DNA of 64,000 nt from Streptomyces laurentii (GCA_002355495.1 AP017424.1:7567501-7631500); one strand, 5' to 3'; shown: positions 34,086 to 42,865, counted from the first letter of the stretch. Program-made: numbers and translations. The notes: generated by a model not told the origin, from the letters alone.

Positions 34086-34441
34086 GTGACGGTCGAGCTA
34101 CCGTCTGCTGGATTCCGCACCACGATCACGGACTTGAGACTCCGCGAATGGCTGATCGGTCCGGGCCAGCCGACCGACGTCACCGACACCTTCTCCGCCG
34201 CGAACGGCGACTTCCACTTCATCGTCGACGACCGAGCCGACACCCACATCGCCTCCTCCGACGGACGCTTCTACCTCGGGCACTTCCCGGCCGGCCGGGC
34301 GCCGAACACGAGGGCTGGGTCCTTGCCGTCACCGGCACCGCCCGCGTCCCCGGCTACAAAGCGGTCTTCCACCCGGACACCCCGGCCCGGCTGGTCGCAG
34401 CCGTCGTCGCCGAAGTCCTGGCTACCGCCGCGCGCCTTTGA
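34086..34441 (+). CDS. DUF317-like protein (frame broken)
   Basis: GTG 34086 with AGAGG upstream. First part: MTVELPSAGFRTTITDLRLREWLIGPGQPTDVTDTFSAANGDFHFIVDDRADTHIASSDGRFYLGHFPAG. After adding one base near 34295-34300 it continues EHEGWVLAVTGTARVPGYKAVFHPDTPARLVAAVVAEVL, ending at 34441, 118 aa. The second half matches the DUF317 pattern (W-x-A, P-A-x-L-V-A-A). First of three same-strand genes. Confidence 0.62.
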
Positions 34442-34507
34442 ACCCGGCCCGCCACACCGAGCCACCAGGACCCGCAGCATTCGTGTGACCGCATGCAAGG
34501 AGTGCAC

Positions 34508-34831
34508 TTGCCCACGCCCGGCCCCGACCTGACCGTCCGCGACCTGATCAGCCGCCTCTCCGCCCTCGACCCGGACACCCCGGTCCGCCTCGCGATCAAC
34601 CCCTTCTTCCCGATGGCGCACCGGCTCGCCGACGTCGTCCTCGGTGAGGACCTGGACGGCCGGTCGACGGCGTACCTCGCCGAAGACCCAAAGGCCGTGC
34701 AGTACGGATATCTGCCCCGGTCGGCCGCCGAGGCCCTGACCTGGATGCCGCCCGCCGACCCGCCGACGACCACTCGCCGACGGCTGCGCGCCGTCACACC
34801 GCTCACCCCCGATGAGAAGGAGCGCTACTGA
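34508..34831 (+). CDS. Hypothetical protein of DUF317 operon
   Basis: 107 aa from TTG at 34508, 5 nt after AAGGAG (ATG 34493 lacks a site). DLTVRDLISRLSALDPDTPVRLAINPFFPMAHRLADVVLGEDLDGRSTAYLAEDPKAVQYGYLPRSAAEAL is a compact alpha/beta domain resembling proteins of unknown role on Streptomyces plasmids. Its stop overlaps the CTG start of the next gene. Confidence 0.68.
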   Translation: MPTPGPDLTVRDLISRLSALDPDTPVRLAINPFFPMAHRLADVVLGEDLDGRSTAYLAEDPKAVQYGYLPRSAAEALTWMPPADPPTTTRRRLRAVTPLTPDEKERY

Positions 34832-35607
34832 CCCCGATCCCGCCCTCGGACCCCGTACTTCCTGCTCTTCCCGCATGGTGGGTCACCCCCCGACACCTGG
34901 CCGGCGACGACGGCGCGCTCGCGGACCATGTCGCCTCCCGTCTTACCGAGGCCGGCTGGACCCAGCTCACGCTCGTCCGCGGCCGACGCGAACCCGACGA
35001 GCCTGACCGGTCCCGCCAGGTGATACGCAGCACCAGCCTCTACATCGCACCGGACGCCCTGCGGTGGGCCCAGTGGGTCCTGCCCGACGAGCCGATCCTC
35101 CTGGGCGACCGCCCGGTGGCCTGGACGGTATCCGCCCGTGCGGACGAGACCGGGCTTGCGCAGTGGACCGCCTACTTCTCCACTGGCGTCCCGCCCGAGA
35201 CGGTCGCCGACTTCCTGCTCGCCCTAGAGGCCCGCCCGGACCCGGCACACGGGTACGCCGGCCCGCACCTGGTCTTCGAGACCCTGGCCGAACGCGGCTG
35301 GACCCGGGACATCGACGATCCCACCGTCGTCTGCGATCCGCAGCTCGCCGCGGGCATGGCCCTGGGCGCCCTTCCTGAAGACGGTATCCAGGACGGCGAC
35401 GTCCTCGCCACCGAACCGTCCGGCTGGCAGGCGTGGTGCGAACCGCGAATCGGGGCCGGCTACCTGTGGACGGCCGTTTTCTCCGCCTCCACCCCGCACG
35501 ACCTCGTCGCCGCCTTCGCCGCCTCGCTCGCATCCCCCGAACCGGTACTGCGCCACACCCTGCCCGACAGCAGCCGAGGCCAGCTCTGCCTACGACCGAC
35601 GGTCTGA
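34828..35607 (+). CDS. DUF317 protein with CTG start codon
   Basis: 259 aa. The frame is continuous with good protein from CTG 34828 (MTPIPPSDPVLPALPAWWVTPRHLAGDDGALADHVASRLTEAGWTQ) but has no ATG, GTG or TTG until 35020, deep in the domain. AAGGAG lies 5 nt before the CTG, and CTG overlaps the previous stop as CTGA, the same coupling geometry as the GTGA pairs here. Two DUF317-like repeats: WTAYFSTGVPPETVADFLLALEARPD and YLWTAVFSASTPHDLVAAFAASLASPEP. Confidence 0.8.
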   Translation: MTPIPPSDPVLPALPAWWVTPRHLAGDDGALADHVASRLTEAGWTQLTLVRGRREPDEPDRSRQVIRSTSLYIAPDALRWAQWVLPDEPILLGDRPVAWTVSARADETGLAQWTAYFSTGVPPETVADFLLALEARPDPAHGYAGPHLVFETLAERGWTRDIDDPTVVCDPQLAAGMALGALPEDGIQDGDVLATEPSGWQAWCEPRIGAGYLWTAVFSASTPHDLVAAFAASLASPEPVLRHTLPDSSRGQLCLRPTV

Positions 35608-35670
35608 CCACCGGCGTCCGGCCTCCAGGAGGCCGGCCCGCGCAGCACCTCGGCGATCTCTCGTTATGCC

Positions 35671-35712
35671 AACGGCCCGGGGCCAGGTTCATCAACCTGG
35701 CCCCGGGCCGTT
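35671..35712. terminator. Strong bidirectional terminator
   Basis: A 19-bp perfect stem (AACGGCCCGGGGCCAGGTT and complement) with loop CATC, followed on + by TGTTTGT. It separates the + strand DUF317 genes from the convergent - strand gene. Confidence 0.88.
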
Positions 35713-35766
35713 GTTTGTACCTTTTGCCTCGGGTGAGGGCCCATCCGTCGCGGTGTGGCGCTCTGC

Positions 35767-36047
35767 CTACTCCTCGGCGAGTGCGCCCCTGCGGTGTGCG
35801 ACCACGGCGCGGATGCCCGCCTCTCGTGCGGCCTGGACGTTGCGATCGCCCATGAGGGCCGCCAGCTCGGTCAGCGCCCGCGTGGTACCGCTCTCCGGCG
35901 CGCACACCCGGCCCGGACCGATCAGCCGGGCGCCGAAGAGCTGTTCGTTGCCGAACCTGTACGCGGCCAGCCGCAGGAACAACCTGCCGGGGGAGTCGAC
36001 TTGCGCGGCGAGTCGTCCGAGCTGTCCGGGGCAAGTAGTTCGGACAA
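35767..36047 (-). CDS. Small hypothetical protein (frame broken)
   Basis: TTG 36047 gives MSELLAP; adding one base in the G run at 36028-36031 (+ strand) joins it to GQLGRLAAQVDSPGRLFLRLAAYRFGNEQLFGARLIGPGRVCAPESGTTRALTELAALMGDRNVQAA, ending at 35767, 93 aa. The sequence is a plausible single domain. It follows the lipoprotein gene by 27 bp, so probably co-transcribed. No family recognised. Confidence 0.5.
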
Positions 36048-36074
36048 CGGGCCCCCGGAAACGATGGGCAGGAA

Positions 36075-36746
36075 TCAGCGGGCAGCGGCTTTGTCCAGGG
36101 CCCTCTCAACGTGAAGCTTGACCTCGGCGGGAGAGCCGGAGAGCACCATGAGCAAGGAACCGTCGCGGACAACGACCTGCTGCGTCACCTGCGACCGACC
36201 GTTCGCGCGAACGGTGACGATCTGCGCCCATTGTTCCTCACCCAGAGGCGGGGCGGGCGTGATTCGGGTGCTCACCTCGACGACGGTGGCCGCAATGGCG
36301 AGCCGGTACGTCGGACACGCTGTCATCGCGCTCATGATCCGCCGTATGCCGGCCGACAGTTCGGCGGGCGCGGCGGAGAACAGCTCCTCGGTCACCTTGG
36401 TGGGGCCGGGGCCGGTGATGCCCGCCCTTGCCCGTGCGGGGAATCGGGCGTACGGATCACCGGTCCCGGCCGCGAGCCGCTCCAGGGGCTCGCAGCCCAG
36501 CACTTCTCCCCCCGACGAAGCCGGCGTGTCCGTGAAACGGACGGTGTAGCCGGGGCCGAGGTCGGCCGCCGTCAGCAGACGCGCCCGCAGCCGATCCGAC
36601 GGCAACGGAGCCGCCGACGCCGAGGCGGCGGACGGGGACGGAGCTGAAGGGCCGCCGACCCCTGACTCGGACGAGAAGGTGGAGCACGCCGTCACTGCGG
36701 ACAGCAGGAGGGCAGGGAGGAAGAGGACGGTGGTGCGTACGCGCAT
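36075..36746 (-). CDS. Lipoprotein
   Basis: 223 aa from GTG or ATG-type start at 36746. Signal peptide MRVRTTVLFLPALLLSAVTAC with lipobox VTA-C at residue 21, then a Ser/Pro-rich linker. The mature domain (RARLLTAADLGPGYTVRFTDTPA...EVLGCEPLERLA, and SQVTQQVVVRDGSLLMVLSGSPAEVKLHVERAL) is typical of PknH-sensor-like/DUF5642-type actinobacterial lipoproteins, a weak assignment. Located outside the cell, anchored in the membrane. Confidence 0.78.
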   Translation of the reverse strand: MRVRTTVLFLPALLLSAVTACSTFSSESGVGGPSAPSPSAASASAAPLPSDRLRARLLTAADLGPGYTVRFTDTPASSGGEVLGCEPLERLAAGTGDPYARFPARARAGITGPGPTKVTEELFSAAPAELSAGIRRIMSAMTACPTYRLAIAATVVEVSTRITPAPPLGEEQWAQIVTVRANGRSQVTQQVVVRDGSLLMVLSGSPAEVKLHVERALDKAAAR

Positions 36747-36819
36747 GCAGCTCCTGGCGAGGGTGTGAACGGGATGAGGGCCGCCTCCAGGCGGCCGGCG
36801 GGTGACCGGGGGGCGGCGG

Positions 36820-37239
36820 TCAGGCCAGGCCGTAGCCGCGCAGCCCCTCTTCCAGAGAGCCGAAGGTCGCGTCGGCGGGGCCGCTGTGGCGGTTGTACCA
36901 GGCGATGTCGAGGGCCGGATCCAGCGTGGTGTGGCCGGCGGGGCACCGCAGCCAGATGCGTCCCTGGGTCGCCAGGATCGCGAAGTCGCGGTACGAGCCG
37001 CACTTCGTGCAGGTACGGACCTCGCCCTCGACGATCAGAGGGCTGGCCCACACCATGAACCGGTTGCGGTCGAGATCGAGACGCAGGTCCTCCGGCAGGA
37101 AGTCGTCGACCACCAGCTGCTGCTCGTCCGGCCCGGGCTCGGGCTGCTGCTCCCGAGGCCACTGCGGGTAGTCCAGCCACGGCACACCTGCCGGCCCCAG
37201 CCCCTCCACGTTGTTCTTCGCCTTCCTGCGCCCGAGCAT
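36820..37239 (-). CDS. Zinc-ribbon-like hypothetical protein
   Basis: 139 aa from ATG at 37239 (MLGRRKAKNNVEGLGPAGVPWLDYPQWPREQQ) with GGGAGG upstream. A CTKCGS motif near residue 85 and CPAGH near 107 could form a zinc ribbon. C-terminal segment DIAWYNRHSGPADATFGSLEEGLRGYGLA. Soluble; function not recognised. Confidence 0.65.
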   Translation of the reverse strand: MLGRRKAKNNVEGLGPAGVPWLDYPQWPREQQPEPGPDEQQLVVDDFLPEDLRLDLDRNRFMVWASPLIVEGEVRTCTKCGSYRDFAILATQGRIWLRCPAGHTTLDPALDIAWYNRHSGPADATFGSLEEGLRGYGLA

Positions 37240-37579
37240 ACGGCCTCCCCTCGCTCGCCTGCCGCACCCCTGCGGCGGATGACGAGGATGCACCGCCGGG
37301 CTGACCTGCGGCAACTTGCGAATCCCTGAACGCCTGGACCGGGAAGCCCGAACTCTCGCAGCGGCCGGTCAAGTGCCGCGGCGTCGGGAGAAGCCGCCCG
37401 GATCAACACGGCCCGCAGAGCGCACTCCAGCGGCAGTCCCTGCGTCCGGGCTGGACACGCGGCCTCCGAGCCGCTCGTTCAACGCCTGGCCGGGGAGCGG
37501 GCGGCCTTCTGGCGGAAGGGGCACGAGTCGGACGGGCCGCCCCGTGCCCCGTCGGGCCGGGGCCCTGTCGGCCGGGTGC
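37240..37579. other. Intergenic region, no gene seen
   Basis: 340 bp between the start of the zinc-ribbon gene and the stop of the relaxase gene. It contains GC-rich short inverted repeats (for example CCCCGTGCCCCGTCGGGCCGG around 37541-37561) but no frame with a ribosome binding site and normal codon use. A promoter for the zinc-ribbon gene is expected on its left side. Confidence 0.45.
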
Positions 37580-39283
37580 TTACCGAGTCGGGCTGCGCCG
37601 GGGCTTCCGCTGGGCAACGGGGTCAGTGCCCGAACGGGAGTGGTGAGCACGGTCGTCAGTCGGGTCGGCGGGCAGTCCGGCCGCGCGGCGCAGCCGCCAC
37701 ACGAGTACGTTGCTGATCGAGTCCGCGGTGTCGAGCTCCCGGCGCCGGACGGTGCCGGAGAGCAGAGCGACGGGGTCGTGGCCGGCTGCCTCGGCGTCGG
37801 CCAGGGTGGCGGCGAGCGCGGCCCATCCATGCTCGGCGAGTATCTGGTCGGCGAGTTCGGGGACCGCCTCCCATACGCAGGTTTCCTGCCGCTGCAGTTG
37901 CGGGTGGGAGAGGCGCTGGCCGCGTCGGCGGAGCGCGGCGAGCGGGTGTTCGGCGGCGTCCTGGTAGGCGGCGCGCAGGTGCTGCGCTGCCTGCTCGGCG
38001 GCGTGGGCCTGCTGGGCGTGGCCCTTGCGCGCGTGCCAGTGAGCGGCGACGACGACGAGGAAGAACAGCATGTCGATGGCCATGGCGGTGGTCGCGCCGT
38101 CCTCACCGCGGCCGAGCGCCGGCCCGCCGCGGACCAGGTCGCGGGCGGCCTGCCGAAGCGCCCGGTCGTGCCCGCGTGCGGCACGGACGTGGGAGCGGGA
38201 GGCCCGCTCGAACACCCAGGCCGCGGCTCGCAGTTCCTGGCGGGTGTCGGCGGCGGAGGTCTGGGCGAGCGCGTCGAGGACCTCGCCCGTGGCGGCGATG
38301 TGCGCGGCGGCGACCGCGTCCTCGCCGTCCTCGACCACGACGATCGCCTCCCACGCCGCCGTCGCCGTGCGCCGACGCGCGACAGCCGGCGGTACCGGAT
38401 CAGCTGGCGACGCGGACCAGGGTCCGGCATCGTCCTGGCCGTGACCCGTTCCGGACCAGCGTTCGCGGATACGGGGCAGGGACAGATCGGGTGCCAGGCG
38501 GACGCCGGGGTAGTAGACGGGCTCGCCGTCCTTGTTGAGGTCGCCGGGCACGGCGACCTTGTAGCCGAGGAGGTCCCCGGAGGGCGCCACACGCGTCCGG
38601 ACGAGGAGGCCGGCGGCGCTCAGGCGGGCGAAGAACTCCGCCTCGCCCAGGGCGCCGGCCACGGCCTGGCGTACGGTCTCGCGCAGTTCCTCGCGGGCGG
38701 TGCGCTCGCGGCCCTGGCGCGCGGCCTTGTGCCGCTCCGCGCTGGTGGGGCGCTGGGCCGCCGTTCCGTCGCCGGCCTTGAGCCGGCGCAGCCCGAGTTC
38801 CTGTTCCAGGAGGCGGGCCGCGGCCTGGACGCGGGCGGCGTCGTGGTCGAGATCGGGACGGTAACCGTCCTCGCGGGCAAGGGTGGCGAGGATGTGGATG
38901 TGGTCGTCGGCGTGCCGTACGGCGACCCAGCGGCAGCCCGCGCCCTGATCGGGGCCGTCGATGCCGGCGGCGGCGACCATGCGGCGGGCGATGTCCCCCC
39001 ATTCGTCGTCGGACAGGATCCGGTCGGCGGGACCGTTGCGGACGGACAGGTGCCACACGTGCTTCTTCGCCCGCTGCTTGTCGTCGAGGAGCGCGAGGGG
39101 CTGGTCGAGGAGCTGCTGCAGCTGCTTGTACGTGGCGTCGGGGTCGCGGCCGGGGTCGGGTGCGGCATGGTCCCAGGAGGCGACCAGGTGCGGGTCGATG
39201 TGTTCCTCGGCCTTGCCGGGCCCGTAGAGGTAGTACAGCAGACCGATGGTGCGCGTCCCGCGCTTGTGGATCTTGGGGACCAT
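37580..39283 (-). CDS. Relaxase / mobilisation nuclease
   Basis: 567 aa from ATG at 39283. The three-His metal site is RHADDHIHIL (H124, H128, H130), with HVWHLSVRNG (residues 75-84) before it and HKRGTRTIGLLYYLYGPGKAEEHIDPHLV at the N-terminus, typical of Streptomyces MOB relaxases. The catalytic Tyr is probably among Y18-Y20. The C-terminal half is a long helical region with one hydrophobic stretch (MAIDMLFFLVVVAAHW). It nicks the transfer origin and pilots the strand. The MobC-like gene ends 4 bp upstream; oriT is expected nearby but not identified. Confidence 0.9.
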   Translation of the reverse strand: MVPKIHKRGTRTIGLLYYLYGPGKAEEHIDPHLVASWDHAAPDPGRDPDATYKQLQQLLDQPLALLDDKQRAKKHVWHLSVRNGPADRILSDDEWGDIARRMVAAAGIDGPDQGAGCRWVAVRHADDHIHILATLAREDGYRPDLDHDAARVQAAARLLEQELGLRRLKAGDGTAAQRPTSAERHKAARQGRERTAREELRETVRQAVAGALGEAEFFARLSAAGLLVRTRVAPSGDLLGYKVAVPGDLNKDGEPVYYPGVRLAPDLSLPRIRERWSGTGHGQDDAGPWSASPADPVPPAVARRRTATAAWEAIVVVEDGEDAVAAAHIAATGEVLDALAQTSAADTRQELRAAAWVFERASRSHVRAARGHDRALRQAARDLVRGGPALGRGEDGATTAMAIDMLFFLVVVAAHWHARKGHAQQAHAAEQAAQHLRAAYQDAAEHPLAALRRRGQRLSHPQLQRQETCVWEAVPELADQILAEHGWAALAATLADAEAAGHDPVALLSGTVRRRELDTADSISNVLVWRLRRAAGLPADPTDDRAHHSRSGTDPVAQRKPRRSPTR

Positions 39284-39287
39284 GTTC

Positions 39288-39968
39288 CTAGCGGTGTTCG
39301 AGGAGCTTGTCGGTGGCGGCCTGGACGCGCTCGGTCGCGCGCCGTACGGCGTCGAGGACGGCGTTGAGCTGGGCGTCCGGCGGCCGGTCGCCCATGTGGA
39401 TGGCCCTGACCATCTGGTTGAGGTTGTTGCCGACGTGCCCGAGGTGCCGGCGGGCGGCGAACATCTCGGAGATCAGCTCGCGTTCGCCGGCGATGGCACC
39501 GGCGGCGCGTTCGGGGTCGCGGGCGGCGGCGAGCCCGCTGCGCGCGAGGAACGCTGGCAGGCTCGTACGGGCGGCGGCAGCCGCCTCGGCCAGGCGGTGC
39601 TTCTCGTCGTCGTTGAGACGGACACTGCACACGTGAACGCGCTTGTCGGCGTCGGTCTTCGGCGAGCGCTTACGCGAAGCGGACTTCGGGGCGCGGCGCT
39701 TGCGACGTGGCACGGGCTTCTCCGGCTGCGATCCGCCCTCGGTCGCCGCCTCACGGTCCAGCACCCCCAGGTGCTGGACCGCTCCCGCCACCCCAGGGGC
39801 GGGTTTGGCCAAGACGCGCTTCCCCGACGGGGAAGAGTGTCTTGGCCGATAACTTGCTCCTTCTGGGTCCGAGTTGACCTCATCAATCCGGACGTCTGTG
39901 GCGTCGGACGAGGCCGGACCGTCGGTCCGGGACCGGTCCGGGACCGGTCCGTTCATCACGGGGGTCAT
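39288..39968 (-). CDS. MobC-like relaxosome protein
   Basis: 226 aa. The N-terminal 80 residues are disordered and basic (RRKRRAPKSASRKRS). Residues about 105-215 contain VHVCSVRLNDDEKHRLAEAAAAARTSLPAFLARSGLAAA, a ribbon-helix-helix, then GNNLNQMVRAIHMGDRPPDAQLNAVLDAVRRATERV, the MobC signature segment. It binds near oriT and helps the relaxase. It precedes the relaxase with a 4-bp gap. Confidence 0.88.
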   Translation of the reverse strand: MTPVMNGPVPDRSRTDGPASSDATDVRIDEVNSDPEGASYRPRHSSPSGKRVLAKPAPGVAGAVQHLGVLDREAATEGGSQPEKPVPRRKRRAPKSASRKRSPKTDADKRVHVCSVRLNDDEKHRLAEAAAAARTSLPAFLARSGLAAARDPERAAGAIAGERELISEMFAARRHLGHVGNNLNQMVRAIHMGDRPPDAQLNAVLDAVRRATERVQAATDKLLEHR

Positions 39969-40057
39969 ACGGGGATCGGCTCCTCAGGAAGGACAGGGAA
40001 AGGGGCGAGCGGGGCGGTGGCCCGGCACGAGGGCCGGGCCACCGTCGGACGTGCGGC

Positions 40058-40249
40058 CTAGCAGCACAGCTTGCAGCGGGAGTAGTGGCGGGACAGAGCT
40101 CTCGCCATGTTCAGCCGCACGCCCTTGGCGATGCGGCTGCTCGCCATCGCGGGGTTCGTACCCGCGTGCCGTGCGGCGTGGTTGGTCAAGGCGGTGATGT
40201 CGAACTGGAATTCCGACTTGATCTTCTCGAAGCGGTCGCAGGTCTTCAT
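40058..40249 (-). CDS. 63-aa Cys-ended hypothetical protein
   Basis: ATG at 40249 with AAGGAG 5 nt upstream, overlapping the DUF2637 gene stop as ATGA. MKTCDRFEKIKSEFQFDITALTNHAARHAGTNPAMASSRIAKGVRL looks helix-turn-helix-like; ends RCKLCC. Small and basic; perhaps a DNA-binding or metal-binding transfer accessory. Not recognised. Confidence 0.7.
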   Translation of the reverse strand: MKTCDRFEKIKSEFQFDITALTNHAARHAGTNPAMASSRIAKGVRLNMARALSRHYSRCKLCC

Positions 40250-41322
40250 CGGACTCCTTCGGGGGATGTAGTGGTGGTGGCGGCGCGGACGCGGGTTAGC
40301 ACCGACCCCATGTGCTCGTTGCCGAGCTGGATCTTGCGGCTGCGCATGATCGCCCGGAGCTGGGCTCGGGTGACCTGGGCGTTGCCCTCCCGGGCCAGGA
40401 CCGCCGGCACGTACGGGAGGACCATCTCGACGACCTGGTCCTCCGACAGACGTCCCGGTCCGGTCCGCGAAGGCCGACCCGCCTGGACCCGCGCCCGTAC
40501 GGTCCGCGGACGAGCCGGGGCCGGACGGGCCCGCCGTGCCCCCCGGCGGGCCGACGCCGCTTCGGCCTGACCCCGGTTCGGTCCGGGTTCGGTGTCCGGT
40601 CCGGGTTCGGGTTCGGGGTTCGGTCCGGGTTCGGTGTCCGGTCCGGGTTCGGGTTCGGGGTTCGGTCCGGGTTCGGGGTTCGGTCCGGGTTCGGTGTCCG
40701 GTCCGGGTTCGGGTTCGGGGTCCGGTCCGGGTTCGGGTTCCGGGTTCGGTCCGGGTCCGGCGTCCGGTCCGGGTCCGGGTTCGGGGTTCGGTCCGAGTTC
40801 CAGTCCAGGCCCGGGCTCCGCGTCCGGTTCGGGTTCGGGTTCGGGGTTCGTCTTCGGTCCGGGTTCGGGGCCCGGGGCCGGACCGGTCTGGTCCGGCTTT
40901 GGTGCACTGGTGACGCCCTGGTGGATCTGTCGCATCAGGACACCGAAGGCCAACATGCTGGCCGTGGGCGGGACAGCGGCGACGACGTAGTCGAGAAGCG
41001 GGACCGACCCGGGTGCCGAGCCGCCGACGCCGAAGACGTTCAGGACGACCGAGCCGAGGGAGCCGGTGACTGTCACGCCGATGGCCGACCAGTCCGTGAC
41101 CCGGCGCAGGCTGGCCCGGAACATCATCAGCTCGCCCGCGATGATGAAGGCGTCCAGCGTCGCGGGCCAGGCCCACCTTCGTTCCGGTGAGTGGTCCAGA
41201 CCGTGCTGGCCGGCGACCTCAGCGAGGTGGGCGTAGGACAGCCAGAACCCGGCCGCGGTGAGGATGGCGATCACGATCACGGCCGCCGTCAGAGCGAAAC
41301 GGTCGGCGGTCTCCTCGGTCAA
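40246..41322 (-). CDS. DUF2637/Spd-like membrane protein with long PEPGP repeat
   Basis: 358 aa from GTG/ATG-type start at 41322. Three to four membrane helices in the first 135 residues (LTAAVIVIAILTAAGFWLSYA, WPATLDAFIIAGELMMF, AIGVTVTGSLGSVVLNVFGV, LLDYVVAAVPPTASMLAFGVLM), the DUF2637 pattern of plasmid spread proteins. About 100 residues of Pro-Glu-Pro-Gly-Pro/Asn/Asp repeats follow, then a C-terminal helical domain (LSEDQVVEMVLPYVPAVLAREGNAQVTRAQLRAIM) like a winged helix. Probably works in intramycelial plasmid spread. The rigid Pro-rich linker would hold the DNA-binding part away from the membrane. Confidence 0.85.
   Translation of the reverse strand: MTEETADRFALTAAVIVIAILTAAGFWLSYAHLAEVAGQHGLDHSPERRWAWPATLDAFIIAGELMMFRASLRRVTDWSAIGVTVTGSLGSVVLNVFGVGGSAPGSVPLLDYVVAAVPPTASMLAFGVLMRQIHQGVTSAPKPDQTGPAPGPEPGPKTNPEPEPEPDAEPGPGLELGPNPEPGPGPDAGPGPNPEPEPGPDPEPEPGPDTEPGPNPEPGPNPEPEPGPDTEPGPNPEPEPGPDTEPGPNRGQAEAASARRGARRARPAPARPRTVRARVQAGRPSRTGPGRLSEDQVVEMVLPYVPAVLAREGNAQVTRAQLRAIMRSRKIQLGNEHMGSVLTRVRAATTTTSPEGVR
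40576..40875. repeat. Degenerate GGTCCGGGTTC repeat array
   Basis: About 300 bp of interspersed 6-, 12- and 24-bp units built on GGTCCGGGTTCGG/GGTTCGGTGTCC, coding for the PEPGP-type linker of the DUF2637 protein. Larger units recur nearly unchanged (for example around 40582-40640 and 40620-40700), suggesting recent expansion. Confidence 0.85.
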
Positions 41323-41373
41323 CAGCTGCCTTTCGTGTGGTGAGGGTGAGGGCGGTGCAGGGGCAGCGATCGG

Positions 41374-41985
41374 TCATGCCGCCTGCCGCAGTGCGTGGAT
41401 GAGTCCTTCGGTCTGGACCTGGCGTGGTACTGGGCAGAACGTTTCTTCAGGGGTGGTCGCTTCGCTTTCATCGGCGTCTTCCGCCGCCCAGTAGCGGTCG
41501 CGGTCTTCGACCGCGTGGCCGGCGTCTCGCAGGAGGTCTCGGGCGTGGTCGAGGTCGACGGCGAGGGTGTAGGCGAGGTGTTCGGGTGACCATCCGCGGA
41601 CGTAGGCGTGGCGGGTGACGGCGTCTCGCTCGGCGGCGGTGAGGAAGACGTCGCGGCCCATGATCGCGGCGCGTACCCGGGTGTAGTCGAGGCGCTTGGC
41701 GACCTTGGCGTGCCAGGGCCGGCGTTCGGCTTCGGTCAGGCCACCCCATGTGCCCCAGCGGATGTCGTTGTCGAGGGCGTGGGTGAAGCAGTCCTGGCGG
41801 ACGGGGCACCGGCCGCACAGGGTCTTGGCTTCGGCGATGGCGGCGTGGCCGCGCGGGGGCGCAAAGAACAGCCGGTCGGCTTCAGCGGCCGGAAGGCCGC
41901 GGCAGGCTCCGCGGTCGTGCCAGGAGATGTCGGCGATGCTTCGCAGGGTGGGGGTGGGCGTGGTGTTGGTGGTGATGTGACGCAT
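41374..41985 (-). CDS. WhiB-like transcription factor with extended C-terminus
   Basis: 203 aa from ATG at 41985. Four cluster Cys are in GACRGL, LCGRCPVRQDC with WGGLTEAER (the G[VI]WGG-type turn), so a WhiB iron-sulfur domain occupies residues 20-95. The next 100 residues add RDAVTRHAYVRGWSPEHLAYTLAVDLDHARDLLRDAG, which looks like an extra helix-turn-helix not found in short WhiB proteins. Plasmid and phage WhiB-like proteins often control host or element transcription. It sits between the Spd-like gene and the DnaC-like gene on the same strand. Confidence 0.9.
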   Translation of the reverse strand: MRHITTNTTPTPTLRSIADISWHDRGACRGLPAAEADRLFFAPPRGHAAIAEAKTLCGRCPVRQDCFTHALDNDIRWGTWGGLTEAERRPWHAKVAKRLDYTRVRAAIMGRDVFLTAAERDAVTRHAYVRGWSPEHLAYTLAVDLDHARDLLRDAGHAVEDRDRYWAAEDADESEATTPEETFCPVPRQVQTEGLIHALRQAA

Positions 41986-42103
41986 GGGGGTGTTCTCCAG
42001 GGGGTGCCGCCGGGCAGGCGGGAGCGGCGCGGCGCGCGGCGAGGGTGCGTCGGCAGGCCGGGGCGGCGGCGTGATGCTGGCGGTGGTGGGGCGTGGCGCT
42101 TGG

Positions 42104-42865
42104 TCAGGCGGCGTGGAAGCGGCGGTCCGGGCCTTCGAGGTGGACCGGGGTGCACATGCCGGACAGGCGGGAGAGGACCCGGTCGCCGACCTTGTCGCGC
42201 AGGACCGGCTGACGGGGGTCCATCTGCGGGGTGCGGACCGGTGCGAGGTTGGTCGTGACGATGGTCGGGAGGCGGTGTTCGCAGCGCCAGTTGAGGAGGC
42301 GGAAGGTGATCTCCTCCGTCCACTCGCTGCTCTTCGCGGCGCCGAGGTCGTCCAGGAGCAGCAGCGGCATCCGCACGATCCGGCGCAGGAGGTACTCCGG
42401 ATCGTGCCCACCGCGGGCACGCATCGAGCCGTACAGGTCGGCGGCGGTCGTCTTGTGCCAGCGCACCCCGCACCCCGCGGCGGTCAGGGCCCGGATCGCG
42501 CCGTACGCCTCGTGGGTCTTGCCGGCACCGGTCGGCCCCCACAGCAGCAGGCTGCGGCCGTGGGTGATCTCGCGCTGGCCGGCGGAGCCGAAGTGCGGGA
42601 CGAGCGGGCTCGCCGCGTGCCCGACGGCGCTGTCGGCCACCGAGCGCACCCACCGGGCGACATCCGGATGCTCGACCTGGGCCTCGCGGTAGTCGCACGG
42701 GATCCGCTCCTGGGCCGCCACCAGGGCGGGGCTCGGCTCCGGGACCTCGGCGAGGGGCGCGTCGGTGTCGAGGGTGATGCCGCGTTCGGCGAGCTTGCGC
42801 TGCATCCAGACCATCGCCGGGTTGCCGGCCGTGGTCTGCGGGTCTTCGAGTCGGGTGCGGATCAC
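42104..42865 (-). CDS. DnaC/IstB-like AAA+ ATPase
   Basis: 253 aa, start overlapping the previous stop as ATGA. Walker A LLLWGPTGAGKTHEAYGAI (residue about 110), Walker B MPLLLLDDLGAAKSSEW, and arginine-finger region further on (LRDKVGDRVLSRLSG). The N-terminal 90 residues (MVWMQRKLAERGITL...ERIPCDYREAQVEHPDV) are the DnaC-type adaptor part. Together with the preceding initiator-like protein it would load helicase at the element's origin. Confidence 0.88.
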   Translation of the reverse strand: MIRTRLEDPQTTAGNPAMVWMQRKLAERGITLDTDAPLAEVPEPSPALVAAQERIPCDYREAQVEHPDVARWVRSVADSAVGHAASPLVPHFGSAGQREITHGRSLLLWGPTGAGKTHEAYGAIRALTAAGCGVRWHKTTAADLYGSMRARGGHDPEYLLRRIVRMPLLLLDDLGAAKSSEWTEEITFRLLNWRCEHRLPTIVTTNLAPVRTPQMDPRQPVLRDKVGDRVLSRLSGMCTPVHLEGPDRRFHAA

